64,000 bases of DNA from contig QVRM01001287.1 of the NCBI GenBank assembly GCA_003439945.1, positions 97,270 through 161,269 on the forward strand. The letters run 5' to 3'. The notes below the pieces were generated by a model, which saw nothing but the letters and a program-made list of their open reading frames with translations, did no database searches and was not told the DNA's origin. The position numbers and the translations under genes are program-made. This document shows positions 1 to 11,634 of this stretch, piece by piece. Source of the DNA: Dermanyssus gallinae (taxonomy: Eukaryota; Arthropoda; Arachnida; Mesostigmata; Dermanyssidae). How positions within the stretch are numbered: the stretch's first letter is position 1; each line of letters begins with the position of its first letter.

Positions 1-763
1 CTGGCCGCGAAGCGCGTTCACGTGTTCTACGTCAACGAGTGCCGTGAGTTCGTCCTCTACCTGCCGACGACGACGACGGCGGACAACAACGGAGGCGTCA
101 GCGGGGGCGTCGGCACCAAACCGTCAAAGCTTATGTCGGACATCGCCGACCAGGTGTTCAAACAGACCGCCGTGGTGGGCAAGAACCAGCTGATCTTCTT
201 CGAGTACGTCGTGCTCGAACAGCTTCTAGTCAACGGGTCGGCGGCAGTGGGAAGTGGTGGTGGGGCGGCCACGGGTCTACCCGAGACGAGTCTGCTCAAC
301 CCGCTCTACTTGTTCAACAGCGAACACCGCGACGTCATCGTCGGCGTGTCTGTGGCGGGGATGGCCGGGGCGTCGGCCAGCCACGACCCGGCTCTCGAGA
401 TCAACCTCACGTATCCGGACTTCAACCCGGCGGTCGCCCTCGACGAGGACGCGGCCACCGCCAAGAGCTGGTGCAGCGTGAGTCACGCCATCAAGCGCCA
501 GGTCGAGCGTCTCTCGCGCGTCTGTCGCCACCTCAGCGCCGCTCCGCTCCAGCTGGCCCAGCACCTCGAGACGCTGGCCGGCCAGCTGAAGCGGCAGCTG
601 CAGATCGTTCAGCTGCACAGCACCGCGCTCGAACGCCAGCTGGCTCTCGTGGCGCGAACCGAGCGACACGTCGCCGATCTCGGCCCGCTTGTGCCGACGC
701 CCTGCGCCGAACTCGACCGAATACGCATCTTGCTGCAGCAGCGACAGCAGCACGTCATTGCAG
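1..763 (+). CDS. TBK1-like exon: ubiquitin-like domain and start of scaffold
   Basis: The frame is open from base 1, so the exon begins before the window. It encodes 'KRVHVFYVNECREFVLYL', the first strand pair of the ubiquitin-like domain, then 'DIADQVFKQTAVV' and 'NQLIFFEYVVL'. A Thr/Asp/Asn/Gly-rich low-complexity insert lies between the strands. Coding DNA is GC-rich and stops sharply at CAG|GTTTCA (donor 764). The (TA)n tract at 781-802 is already intronic, so the apparent continuation of the frame into it is not coding. Confidence 0.85.
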
Positions 764-840
764 GTTTCAAGCTACATAGAATATATATATATATATATAT
801 ATCTTTTCATTAACAAACGTTTGTTGAAACTAGCTAAACG

Positions 841-894
<54 letters not shown>

Positions 895-2111
895 CTTTTG
901 CCTTAACAAATTTAAAAACCTTTAATTGAAACTAGCTAAACTTTATGTATGAACGTTATCGTACCAGCATAAGAACTTCTTTCGTAACAAATTTTAAAAC
1001 CAAAGTTCACACTCTATTAGATGCCTTTCCTTGATTACAACTGCCACTATACGCACTATAAACGCTTACAATTTTTTTAGACACGGCTGACTCAAATCAG
1101 GGTCAATTTCCAAAATTTGCCGTTACCGTATAAGCGTATGTAAGAAAATCAAACCGGATAGGATGTCTTCCTTTGTTGTGTCCTCGGTCGACAAATTGTA
1201 CTAGAAAATCACACATCGCTCATATTTTCCTTCTCGTCAAACTAACATAACTAATAGCAACTAACAAACGATACCCATATGGCCCCCACATCGCTTTAGA
1301 CGTTTTATCGTTGTTTTTAGCTGGTAACGCTTCCATATAAATCGCTGGGGGTGGCATCTACTCCGACTACACCATCCCCTTGCCTTTAGATTATCTTCAA
1401 GATTTGGCTTGGCAATTTTGGCAAATGCCTAATCAACTCAAGCTTAGTGAATTCGTTTAAACGGTGTCAAATATGAGCACTGTGGCGTGGCCAAGAATAA
1501 AGTGTTCCGTATAGGTGGAGCAGGCGTATTCACTGCTTTTCGATATTTAAATTACAGTATCGGAAAGCCTGCAACGGATCGAGCGCGAAACTTTGTCACT
1601 CGAGTCCAGGGTGCTAGATGGTCGGCCACTTAATCGAAATTGGAAAATTCGAAGAGCCGAGTGTGGTTCGATAACGGGCTGCGACGAAACCGCGGCCACG
1701 TACGTCAATAAGGTGCGCGCAATAAAAAAACATAAGGCAATGTTACAAAGAAGAAACCATACGCGAATGATGATGGCATTATGTGAACAGCAAGATTAGG
1801 GTCTTGTCTGCTAGTGCTGATCTCAGCTGTAGCCAGTTTTGCCTTTTCCTATTATTAACTTTGCCCCAATTAAGATATTTGAATTTTTCTGTCCGTAAAA
1901 CTGATGAATGTGTCGTCATGTGCTCTCACTTTATGGAAAAGCAGTGTCGGATTACGGCAAATTTTCTAGTTATTCTTTTTTGACGTCAGGTTGTCATTCA
2001 AGACACTCTTCACAAAGTTATCGAAGAATTGTAGACTTGGGTTAAAGTTGATACACATATAACAAGTAAATAAGCAAACACAATAGTGAAACTCATTGTG
2101 AACTACACTAC

Positions 2112-2145
<34 letters not shown>

Positions 2146-5100
2146 GTCACTTGTCTCGTGGTGCCGATTCTTTAGTGACTGTCATAATGTTGATGCCATG
2201 TACAATAAATATATCGGGTACATGCATTTTCTCATTGAGTCCTTCGTCCCTAAGCGTACGAGTATTAGGAGTCATCATAAACTCAGGGAGTATATTGAGA
2301 GACTCAAGAGTTTAATTGAAACTGACTCGTGCCCTAACTTACATTCTAAGCTGAAGAGAGCTACGCTTAGACTCCGTATACTCGATGAATCCGCGTTGTC
2401 TTTTCGAAATACTAAAGAGTTTTTTCGTTATGCAAACAAGAGAATAAATGGCAAGCAATGCATAGGGGCTATCAAGTTGAACGGGGAGCTCATCACCAAT
2501 GATGAGGCTAAGGCCGATATTTTCAAAAACTTCTTTGTCTCAGTTTTTGTTTCTCATCAGGTCTCGTCTTCCCCTTCGATTCATCCACCTCCCAACACCC
2601 TTCTCAGCCCCCCCATTTGTGTAGATGATAAACAAATAGTTAATAAAATTAAAGAGCTCAAGTCCAAATGTAGTATCACACCTGACTCAATACCACCATT
2701 GTTCTACAAAATGTTAGCCATAGATCTAGCACAGCCTCTGCGATTGATTTTCCAAAGATCTTATGAAGAAGGTGTTGTCCCTCAACCCTTTCGTCTCTCG
2801 GTGGTTACTCCAGTTCATAAAAAGAATTCTTTGTCTGATGTTGATAACTACCGCCCTGTTGCCCAGGAAGTCGTCGCCTGCCTGATTTTCGAGAAGAGCC
2901 TTGTTGACCACATTAATCGTTTCTTGAGTCTCAATAACCTTTTGGACCATAATCAACACGGATTCACAAGGGGCAAATCAACCTCGACGCAGCTACTCGA
3001 GACTGTTCACGATTGGGCACTCTATAAAAACAGGGGTGAAAGAGTTGACTGTGTCTACTTTGATTATTCTAAAGCATTTGATCGAGTACACCACCATACC
3101 CTCGTTAAAAAGTTGTCTGTTCTAGGGATTGACAATCGTACCGTATCCTGGATTAGAAGCTATCTGAGTGATCGTAAATTCTGCGTTAGGGTAAACAACT
3201 CGTATAGTGACTTTATACATTGTCCGTCTGGTGTTCCGCAAGGCTCTTGCATAGGTCCATTGTTATTCAATTTATTTATTCTTGATATTGGAACCGTACT
3301 ACCCCAAGGAGTGACATACAAGCTTTATGCTGATGATCTGAAGCTGTACTGTCCCACTGACACGATAGAGGGAAAACAAACACTACAACTAGCCATAGAT
3401 GCTGTCTCTCGTTGGTGTGCTGAAAATGATATGATGATATCCATACCCAAGTGCGCAATACTTAGCTCCAAGAAACAGTGTTGTGCTTATAAACTTGACA
3501 ATCAGGATATACCATATACCTTGTCCATACGTGATCTCGGCGTAATGGTTACCCCAAGCCTCGATTTTGATTTACATATAACACAAACAATCAAATCGGC
3601 TAATGCGGTGATGAATACGGTATTTCGTTGTTTTGTCGTAAAGAAACCGGAGTTCTACCTGCATTTGTTCAGTAGTATTGTACTTCCCAAATTCCTTTAT
3701 TGTTGTGAGGTTTGGCGTCCCTTCCTTAACAAACATCTTGAGGCCATTGAGCGCGTACAATCACGTTTTATAAAGAGAGTGAGCAAGCGCTGTAATATAC
3801 CTCGTGCAAATATAGAACTCAAATCAATTTCTGATATGTTTGATCAAGCCGACACGAGGATGTATAATCGTTTACGCAAGCTCGATATGTTAGATAAGTT
3901 CTTTGTAGTAAAACCTAACTCGCTGCGTAGTGGTATGACTATTAATGCCTTGCAAGTTGCCTGAAATGATAGAATTAATAACTTCTTTCCTTGGAGGATT
4001 TCGAGAAAATTGCACGCATTGAACAAAATGTAAAAATTTTGTGTAAACATGTACATAATAACAACGACAATGATATTAATAACACTCTACAAATATCTAT
4101 ACACTTGCAATTATACAATATGCCCACCCTTTTGGCTCAATAAAGGCGCTTTTGAATTGAATTGAATTGAATTGAATATATATATATATATGTGCATATA
4201 CATATCACTGTCTCTCTAAATAAAGTCGATTTGTTCCGATACGTCGAAACGTATATTGTTTCAGATTCGGGAAAACTGGCAAGCTCTGGCTAGAGATAAG
4301 GTGGCTAAAACGCTTTCCTACCACGACGAACAGTTTCACGTGTTAGAGAAGTAGGTTCAACATGACCACGCTCCGCAAACACAAATTACTCATTAAGCTG
4401 ATTACTAACATTATACTGTGCGTGACTAAATTATACAAGATACTCGCTGTAACTGGTGAAGTTGCCGCAGCCTTTTAACTTTGTATATATATATATATAT
4501 ATACATGTATCGAATTTGTTCATGTCTATCTAGTAAAAATAGAGACATATTGAATGATAATGGAAACAATTTAGTGTTCAAAAACGGCAATCAATTAACA
4601 CTCTTACGACACTATCATTAAAAGTTGCGTTGACAACAACAACAACAACAACAACAGCAGCAACAGCAATACACTGTTGTTCGCTTAGACCATATATGCA
4701 GAGAAAGAGAGTGATTTTTTTTCGTTATGTCTTCATAATTCTTGTGCACATAGTTACAATGTGCACATGCGTATACGTTCATAATACTCCTCGGTCTCTA
4801 CTGCGGCGTTTCTTTGCTTGTTTCTTTGGACCATTGACGTTATCGAAACTATAATTATCTTGTTGATCAATGCAGTTTTTGTTGTTGTTGTTGTTGTTGC
4901 AAATATCACTGCTAACCAGTCAGTTATTTGTGTTCTGTTTTCGTACGGACACGTCCAGGCATAAGATGCAGCAGACGAGCTTGCGTCTCGTCGCGCTCGT
5001 CCAGGACCGGAGTCTGGCCACAGCGACGAGACTGGCTCAGGCGCTACACGGCTGGTATCGAGAGGCTATGCCGTGCCATCGGCAGGCCATTCAGCTCGGC

Positions 5101-5375
5101 CTCGTTGTAGACTCGTTCGGAATCGGCGCTCAATGGCGCGTGCAAGCTACGAAGGTCCGATTCGTTTTTTCATTTTTATTTTCATTTGTTTTGCTACATC
5201 AACTACACTCACTCACTGGTACGAGGGAACTAGTGCCATCCGAGTGCAGAAGCATATTTTATATATAGAAAATATTGTAATGATTTATTAATCATTTACA
5301 ATACGTTTGCACACTCGGCAGTGCTCGCCTTCTTATATATATATGCAAAGTATTACTACTTGTTAGTACCATTAG

Positions 5376-5407
<32 letters not shown>

Positions 5408-5505
5408 GATAACAGTCACGTTCTGTAATAACGATATGATATATGCATACGCATTGGCGCACTTAATGAACAGACACATCCTAAAAAAATGTTTATATAT
5501 ATAAT

Positions 5506-5548
<43 letters not shown>

Positions 5549-6785
5549 GTAAATTCAGTTACACTTAGTGAGAATGTTACACCATCGTTACACATCGCGA
5601 TGCGTGTGCATCGCAATCGATCTATTTATTATTTTTATTACTTGCCACTGCACGTAGAGACCAACGTTGAACATCGAGGGAAAAGATAGAATATAAAACA
5701 GAATAAATTTGACAAAAACGTCAAGTCAGCTAATTACTTCCTCATATGTGACGCCACTCTTCCCGGCGAACGAGTCGTACCACACATATTCAAAGGTGAT
5801 TCTATACAATGAGGTCCGAGCAATGCACTCAATTGCTCATTGTTTTTGGAAAAAGAAGAAAACATTTATCTAATCAACACATAGTCCGTATTGAAATTTA
5901 GAGTCCGTATATAGAATGTAGACGTAGTATTTTTTCTATATGGATATTTAGTAGTCTTTCATGTACGTGTTTTTTTTTTACTTTCTATTTATACGTGTGA
6001 ATACGTATATAGATGATTAGACAGCTTCTTGTTGTGCTTCCGCAGACCGAGGACGAATTTGACCAACTGGTATCACAATTTATCAACATTTTGAAATCGC
6101 ATTTCACTGGCACGGCACTATCAAACGGCGGACAAATAAACAACACCACGACCGCAAATGGCTACGGGAAAACGCGGACGTCACGCACCCTGCTCATCGA
6201 GTAAGACATCAATCGCTACACACGCGCACATATACTGTTTCAACTGTTTGCTTATTGACATTTCTTGTAAATAATTGCACACACATTAATTTGAAGCTCC
6301 ATTAAGCACATAGCTTGTTCGGAGCCCCTTTGATGAGATAACAATGTATAATTTATATATGCCATTTTGACCTATTTCTAATATATTGTAACATGGTTGT
6401 ATTTTTATATCAATTTTAACCAGATACCAAAGTTTCAAGATAATGCTCTTTGAGATCGCATTTGAATTTGAGCAGAATGTTGTGAGAATAAACTGTAAAT
6501 CGTATTGCACTTTCTATAAGCTTGCTGTGTATACAATACTATATATATATATATATATATATATACTATTATGTGTCCAATTCGGTGATTAATCCACAAT
6601 TCTGTCATTTATGTTTCTTGCTCTGCTACGTGTCGACTCTTTTCTACTACTCTAGGCTTCAGGAGTTGAAGCGGCAACAGCATGAGATACTACAGATCGT
6701 TGAGGACTCACAGGAGATTATGTACCGAGTCATGAACATCTCACCGGGTACGAGCACCAGCAGCAATGCCTCAACGGGAACCTAA
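1..6785 (+). CDS. TBK1/IKK-epsilon-like kinase, C-terminal part (6 exons, 5' partial)
   Basis: Six exons join in frame across GT-AG introns: 1-763, 1558-1712, 4265-4350, 4959-5154, 6046-6200 and 6656-6785 (stop TAA). They give 494 residues, read from base 1. The family phosphorylates IRF/STING-type and autophagy-receptor substrates in the cytoplasm. The kinase domain is upstream of the window. What matches: a ubiquitin-like domain (residues about 5-115); then 'VALDEDAATAKSW', which parallels 'YDLDGDASMAKA' of TBK1; scaffold helices; exon 3 'LARDKVAKTLSYHDEQFHVLEK' (split here: ARDKVAKTLSYHDEQF) paralleling '[21 protein letters not shown]'; and a final helix 'LQELKRQQHEILQIVEDSQE' in the place of the TANK/optineurin-binding helix. 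Phases are 1, 0, 2, 0, 2. A Thr/Asn/Gly-rich insert (residues about 22-40) interrupts the ubiquitin-like domain. IKK-alpha/beta is less likely because the DGDA-type linker is TBK1-specific. Confidence 0.85.
2144..4175 (+). mobile_element. CR1/L2-like LINE, 5'-truncated, RT frame intact
   Basis: An open frame runs from 2144 (first ATG 2198) to the stop at 3962-3964. It contains reverse transcriptase motifs in order: 'DYSKAFDRVHHHTL', 'SYLSDR', 'GVPQGSCIGPLLFNLFI', and the catalytic 'YADDLKLY' (tyrosine codon at 3326), then the thumb region. The endonuclease half is missing. The 3' end has AATAAA at 4139 and a short (TTGAA) tandem, typical of CR1/L2-type tails. It lies in a TBK1-like intron, same strand. 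(TA)n touches it on both sides (about 2115-2143 and 4176-4191), so it appears to have inserted into a TA microsatellite. Phe/Ser-rich differences at 'YRPVAQEV' suggest it may not be fully functional. Confidence 0.85.
4351..4958 (+). other. Intron of TBK1-like gene with (TA)n and (CAA)n
   Basis: Non-coding. It holds a short (TA)n at 4482-4502, (CAA)n at 4635-4655 and a (TTG)n tract at 4879-4898. No mobile element or RNA gene was recognised. The acceptor is CCAG|G at 4958. Confidence 0.6.
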
Positions 6786-7289
6786 GGAGAGACGACAAAA
6801 AGAAGCCTAAGGACCTGACAAGGCCTCGCCAGGAACCTCAAACAGAAGTAGATCATTTGTTAGCCGCGTTAGGACGACCAAAGTCTATCCGTCTATTCGT
6901 GTCTACATATTTGTGTCCTGGTAGCGGTAACTGAACCCTACGATACATTGACAATATACACACAGGGAAACAAAGTAGTATAACACGTCGTATCACTTAG
7001 TATCCAATAGCTACTAATTTAACATTCGTAGATCAGATGAGCAGATGAGATAGACAACCGAAAGTTCCTGTCCGCAGCTCCATTAAGGAAATCGGGTCGG
7101 GTTTACGGGTCCTATAACCAACCAACGCCATATGCCATGGCCTCGACCGCGTTCATTTTGTCTCCCGTAGCAAGTTCGATCGCCATCTTAGAAGGAAAGA
7201 ACTGCAGCAATCTCGTATTGGAGACACAAAGCTTAGACCATAGACCTTTTGTAAATAGAAATTGTTAAAATTGTATATTCAGTGTGGCA
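6786..7289 (+). other. Probable 3' UTR of the TBK1-like gene
   Basis: Follows the stop codon without a recognisable frame or repeat. No clear AATAAA is seen before the (TA)n tract at 7290-7328; the first good match is TTTATAATAAAG near 8489, more than 1.7 kb downstream. The true cleavage site is not determined. Confidence 0.4.
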
Positions 7290-7290
7290 C

Positions 7291-7331
<41 letters not shown>

Positions 7332-7870
7332 GCAAACTACGCAGGAATTTTACACGTTTCCGCAATGTGACGGTATGCGTGATGCGAAAGGAGTTCGCAA
7401 AAAATTCACCTAACCCCCCGATCCCTCGTGCACATTAAGGGGTCATATCACGCAAAACGTCCGATGGTCTGAGTTAAAGCTCGATGGACTCAACAGAGCT
7501 CAATTAAGATAGTGAGAAAAGACAACAGCGTTCCACAACCATGACTTGTACGCTGCAACCTATTTTCGTCAGAGTCCAAACGAAGAATTGCGGGGCGGGC
7601 TGCTCATACTGCGATGACGATCCTAAAAAAAACACCACCAGTAGAAAGGTGACGTCTTGTACAAACAAACATAAAAAAAACTCGCCACTTGTAGGTGTTG
7701 AGAGGACTGTGTGTTTATCTTCGAATTCTCATGAGCGAAGCTCAGCCAATACTGTTGATGTTGACAGATTGATTGATGAACTGTTACTGCTGTGTAATGA
7801 TTATCGTATCGGTTTCGTTTAATACTACAATACACGTTTATGTTAACTCTAATTATGTAACGCGTACAGA

Positions 7871-8110
<240 letters not shown>

Positions 8111-8722
8111 TCTTCGTGTTCATCAGAGTACAGATCTACAGCTTCGCACAATAACGAAATGTCCAACTGCCATTGTTACTCCTGCGTATTGTTGAGGTGC
8201 ACGCAGTGAAGGTGCATACTCGTCTTTTGTGAATTTTTTGTGCTGTTAATTAAGCTGTAAAGCCTTAAATAAGTCATGCGGAAGGGGGGGGGACGGGGAA
8301 CGTCATACTTGACAGCCAGATGTCTGCAGCTCGTGTTGAATGCTAACACTACATAGGCATCACTATATGTCGTAGTAGCGGTCTTCAGGATGACTTCAGC
8401 GACTTAAGCGCCTTCAATTCGTCGCATACGCCTATCTCCGTGCTTTTTATTTTGCTGGTACATGTTCGAATTATGGTGGCGTCAATTTATAATAAAGAAT
8501 ACCAAAATTCAATTAGAGTCAGAAGTAACCAGTTAGTCAGGAATACTCATACATTTTAACGAGTGCGCGGTCAATGCTGTCAGGCGGATACCCTACGCAG
8601 ACCTTCTGAAGAAAGCGCAGTTTCAGCTTGCAGCAGAGCTGACAAAATTGGAATGAATAAACCTGTTAAACTTTATTTGTTCAATTTGTTTCTTATATAT
8701 ATATATATACATATATATACAG

Positions 8723-8935
8723 TATGTTCAAACGTAGCCTTTCACCAAGAATACCAGCTGTGCACCTGGTAGTTCTGACTGCGGAGGTGTGCCAAGTACC
8801 ATGCAGTGGAATGCTCAACGCTTGACCAAAAATCGTTGCACTACTTCTCTCGCCGGAAGCGTAGGAAGAAGATAGAGCTTGATGAAGTAACATTTTTAAC
8901 TGTATATTGCACTCAATTTGAGTGAAACAAGTATA
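8723..8935 (+). mobile_element. 3' fragment of LINE family B
   Basis: Matches the end of the LINE at 20323-22224: the segment coding 'HEEYELCTC', then the shared tail with CTCAATTTGAGTGAAA before a short A/T-rich end. It is truncated to about 210 bp and carries an internal stop and indels. The left junction falls directly on a (TA)n/CATATATATACAG tract, and (TA)n follows 15 bp beyond the right end. Confidence 0.8.
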
Positions 8936-9303
8936 ATTGAATTAAAGTGTTAATATATATATATATATATATATATTCGCATTTTTAGTTCGTCTCCACC
9001 TGGACCGGTCGAATGAGGTAAAGCTCGTTATCCGATAGACCCTTCTGACTGATCAAAGTTTGGCTGTGCCTCGCATATCAAAATATTTACCCTACTGGAT
9101 GTTCCTGGTTTAACGTGTGAATGTTATATACTTTTATATTTGCAAAATATCAAAACATTCATGTACCAAATATCTCTTTTTTTAGTGTTAAGCATTTTTC
9201 TTACGATCGAGTTTTACAACCGGATAAACGTCCAAACCACTACTCCGTTTTTCTAGAACTACTTTGCTTGGGGTCTTAAAAAGTATATATATACATATAC
9301 ATA

Positions 9304-9475
9304 TAGTTTTGATATGGTAGTATGATATGCAATACATAAGTTCATAATTTAGGGAACCTGCTGTCAGGTATATATCTATATATGTATATATGGCTGTAAT
9401 TTTGGTATGGTAGTATGATATGCAATGAGTAAGTTTATAATTTAGGGAACTTGCTGTCAGGTATATATATATATA
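9304..9475. repeat. Two-copy tandem duplication, about 95-bp unit
   Basis: TATGGTAGTATGATATGCAA followed by a conserved stretch ending in TAGGGAACYTGCTGTCAGGTATATAT occurs at about 9313-9375 and again at about 9407-9469, differing at a few bases. Each copy ends in a TA tract. Confidence 0.85.
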
Positions 9476-9539
9476 TATATTTAGACAGAGACTATGATTT
9501 ATTAAATATTACATAATAGTGGATCCATTGCTCTTCCCT

Positions 9540-11634
9540 CTTAAAATCAGGCGAACTGAGGCAAACCAACAACGACGACGCTATTCGACAAAAAAAAAAA
9601 CAGGTCGTCCGTGAAGTTGTGGCGCCAAATTTTGAAATATCATGCCGACGACGACAACGACATGCAACGACGGATACAAGACGAGTGCGAGCGCTGAGAG
9701 CCCTTTTGGGCGAGCAGACGACTCGCGAATGGATGGATGAATTGTTGATTCACGCTGACCACCACCTCCATTAACAACACCATTAATATCATAACCACCG
9801 CAACAACAACAACATGCAGCAGCAGCAGCAGCAGCAGCACACAGCAACAACAGCAACAACAACAAACAAACAAGACCAGTGAGTGAGTGGCCATCGTACA
9901 TCGACAACGACAGTCGCGCCGGCTCATCGTCGCCAAATCGAATATAGTCTCAGTCTCAGTCGTCAGAGCGTGCTTTTGGTGAGGAGGCTGCTGTTGTTCG
10001 CCTGCCTAAAGTTCGACGCCGGGCGACGACGACGTACTGCCGGCTGCCGCATGTGGCTGTTGCTGACAGATAGTGCTTAGGCCGGACAGCCTTCGCTTGG
10101 CAGCAACAACAACAACAACAACAACACCAGGCAACCACAGGCAACCAGACCGGCGCCAGAAACAGATCCTGATTGAACAGTGGTGACTTTGGCAGCTTCG
10201 ACTTTGACTTTCGTCAGCCGGACTGGTTCTATTGCTGCTGTTGCTGTTGCTGCTGCTGCAGTTGTTTGGGCATCAACGATTCTTCGGTGTCGGTTGAATC
10301 GACTCTGCCTATGCGTCCGCCCGTGTATCTTTGCTAACAGCCAGCCCTTCCACCTCTTCTCGTCTCTACTCTACAACCAGGTACAGATCCGCACCAACAT
10401 CACACGACACGATAACAACAAGTGTATGCTTTGTTGTTTCGGCTGCTGTAGCATCGATGAAGCATACTTATCGTCGTCCATCGTTATTATTGGATTATTA
10501 TTATTATTATTATTATCCTTCAAAGTGCTAACATAAAACAGTTATATAACTAGATCAATCAAATAAAGGTCGAATTCTTTGTTATTATTATTATTATTAT
10601 TATTATCCTTGTCATCATCATCATCATCATCATTATAAGAAGATTGATTGACCGGATTTTTATTGTCGCTGTTGGTCTCGTTGTCATTGTTGTGGTTGTT
10701 GTTGTTGTTAATCTTGTTGTGGTTGTTGTTGTTGTGGTTGCTAACCTGTTGTTACTGTCGTCGTTGTTGTTGTGGTTGGCCGTCTTAGCCTTGTTCTAGT
10801 GCAAGTACGTGTTCGTTTGGTTCTGTCTGCACCACTGCAAAAAATTGCGTGTCGCACTCAACCGATCAGACGCTCTAACACTCAACTCAGCGGAGAACGT
10901 TTCATCTCTCTCTCTCTCTCTCTGGTGAAACGCAGACGAAGAAGCAGCAAGGACCAGTCGTGAACAACAACAAGAACAACAACAACAGCTCAATCCTATA
11001 AGCCATTTGTGAGCTGGTTCGTCGAACCCGTCGACTCGGCCGACATCCATCCATAGTCAATCAACTCATTAATCAGCTGATTGATCTCGGCCTTGGCTTG
11101 CTGGCCGAGCAGCTTCTGTTTGTTGGTGGTAGAAGAGAGCGTGCGTGCTGCTGCTGTTGTTGCTGCATTGTTTCGTGAGTGCGCTTTTCACCACTAGATG
11201 CTTCTCTGGCTGACGCCACTCTCTTCGGACGTATCGTTCAAGATCGAGTGTACGACGCCCCATGTCGACAGCGACAACGACAACAATTTACCGACTAAAC
11301 TAAGTGAACGAACCAATGTTCTGCAGCACACATCTGTTGAATGAACGGCTGGCACAGCATACTTCACCCGGCCGACACAACGGCCGACATTGATCGTGAC
11401 ATCTCGCTGACATCGATGATAAGTGGCCAAAGACGAACTAGATAATAGAACTCGATCGATAGATATTTTCGATCGATAAATAGATACATACATACATACG
11501 TACGTACATAGATGACAGACTAATTACATTATACACAGACATATAGATACGAGTTAAGCCGATACATACTAGATAGGCACCGACAGATAGGATACCGTGC
11601 CGACAACAACAATAAGACATACGCACGCTCATAC
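9540..11634 (+). other. CAA/CAG-rich leader region upstream of the SGNH-like gene
   Basis: A 2.1-kb stretch with (CAA)n, (CAG)n, (GTT)n, (TTA)n and (CAT)n tracts and higher GC than the surrounding DNA, directly upstream of the 990-codon frame. This composition matches the start of the coding region itself, so much of it is probably 5' UTR, perhaps with an intron. Short frames occur on both strands but none shows a recognisable domain. No TATA box or initiator could be assigned. Confidence 0.45.

Noticed and set aside
7541..7822. 93-codon frame 'MTCTLQPIFVRVQTKN...' in the TBK1-like 3' flank
   Set aside because: No splice connection to the kinase exons and no domain; probably a chance frame in the 3' UTR.
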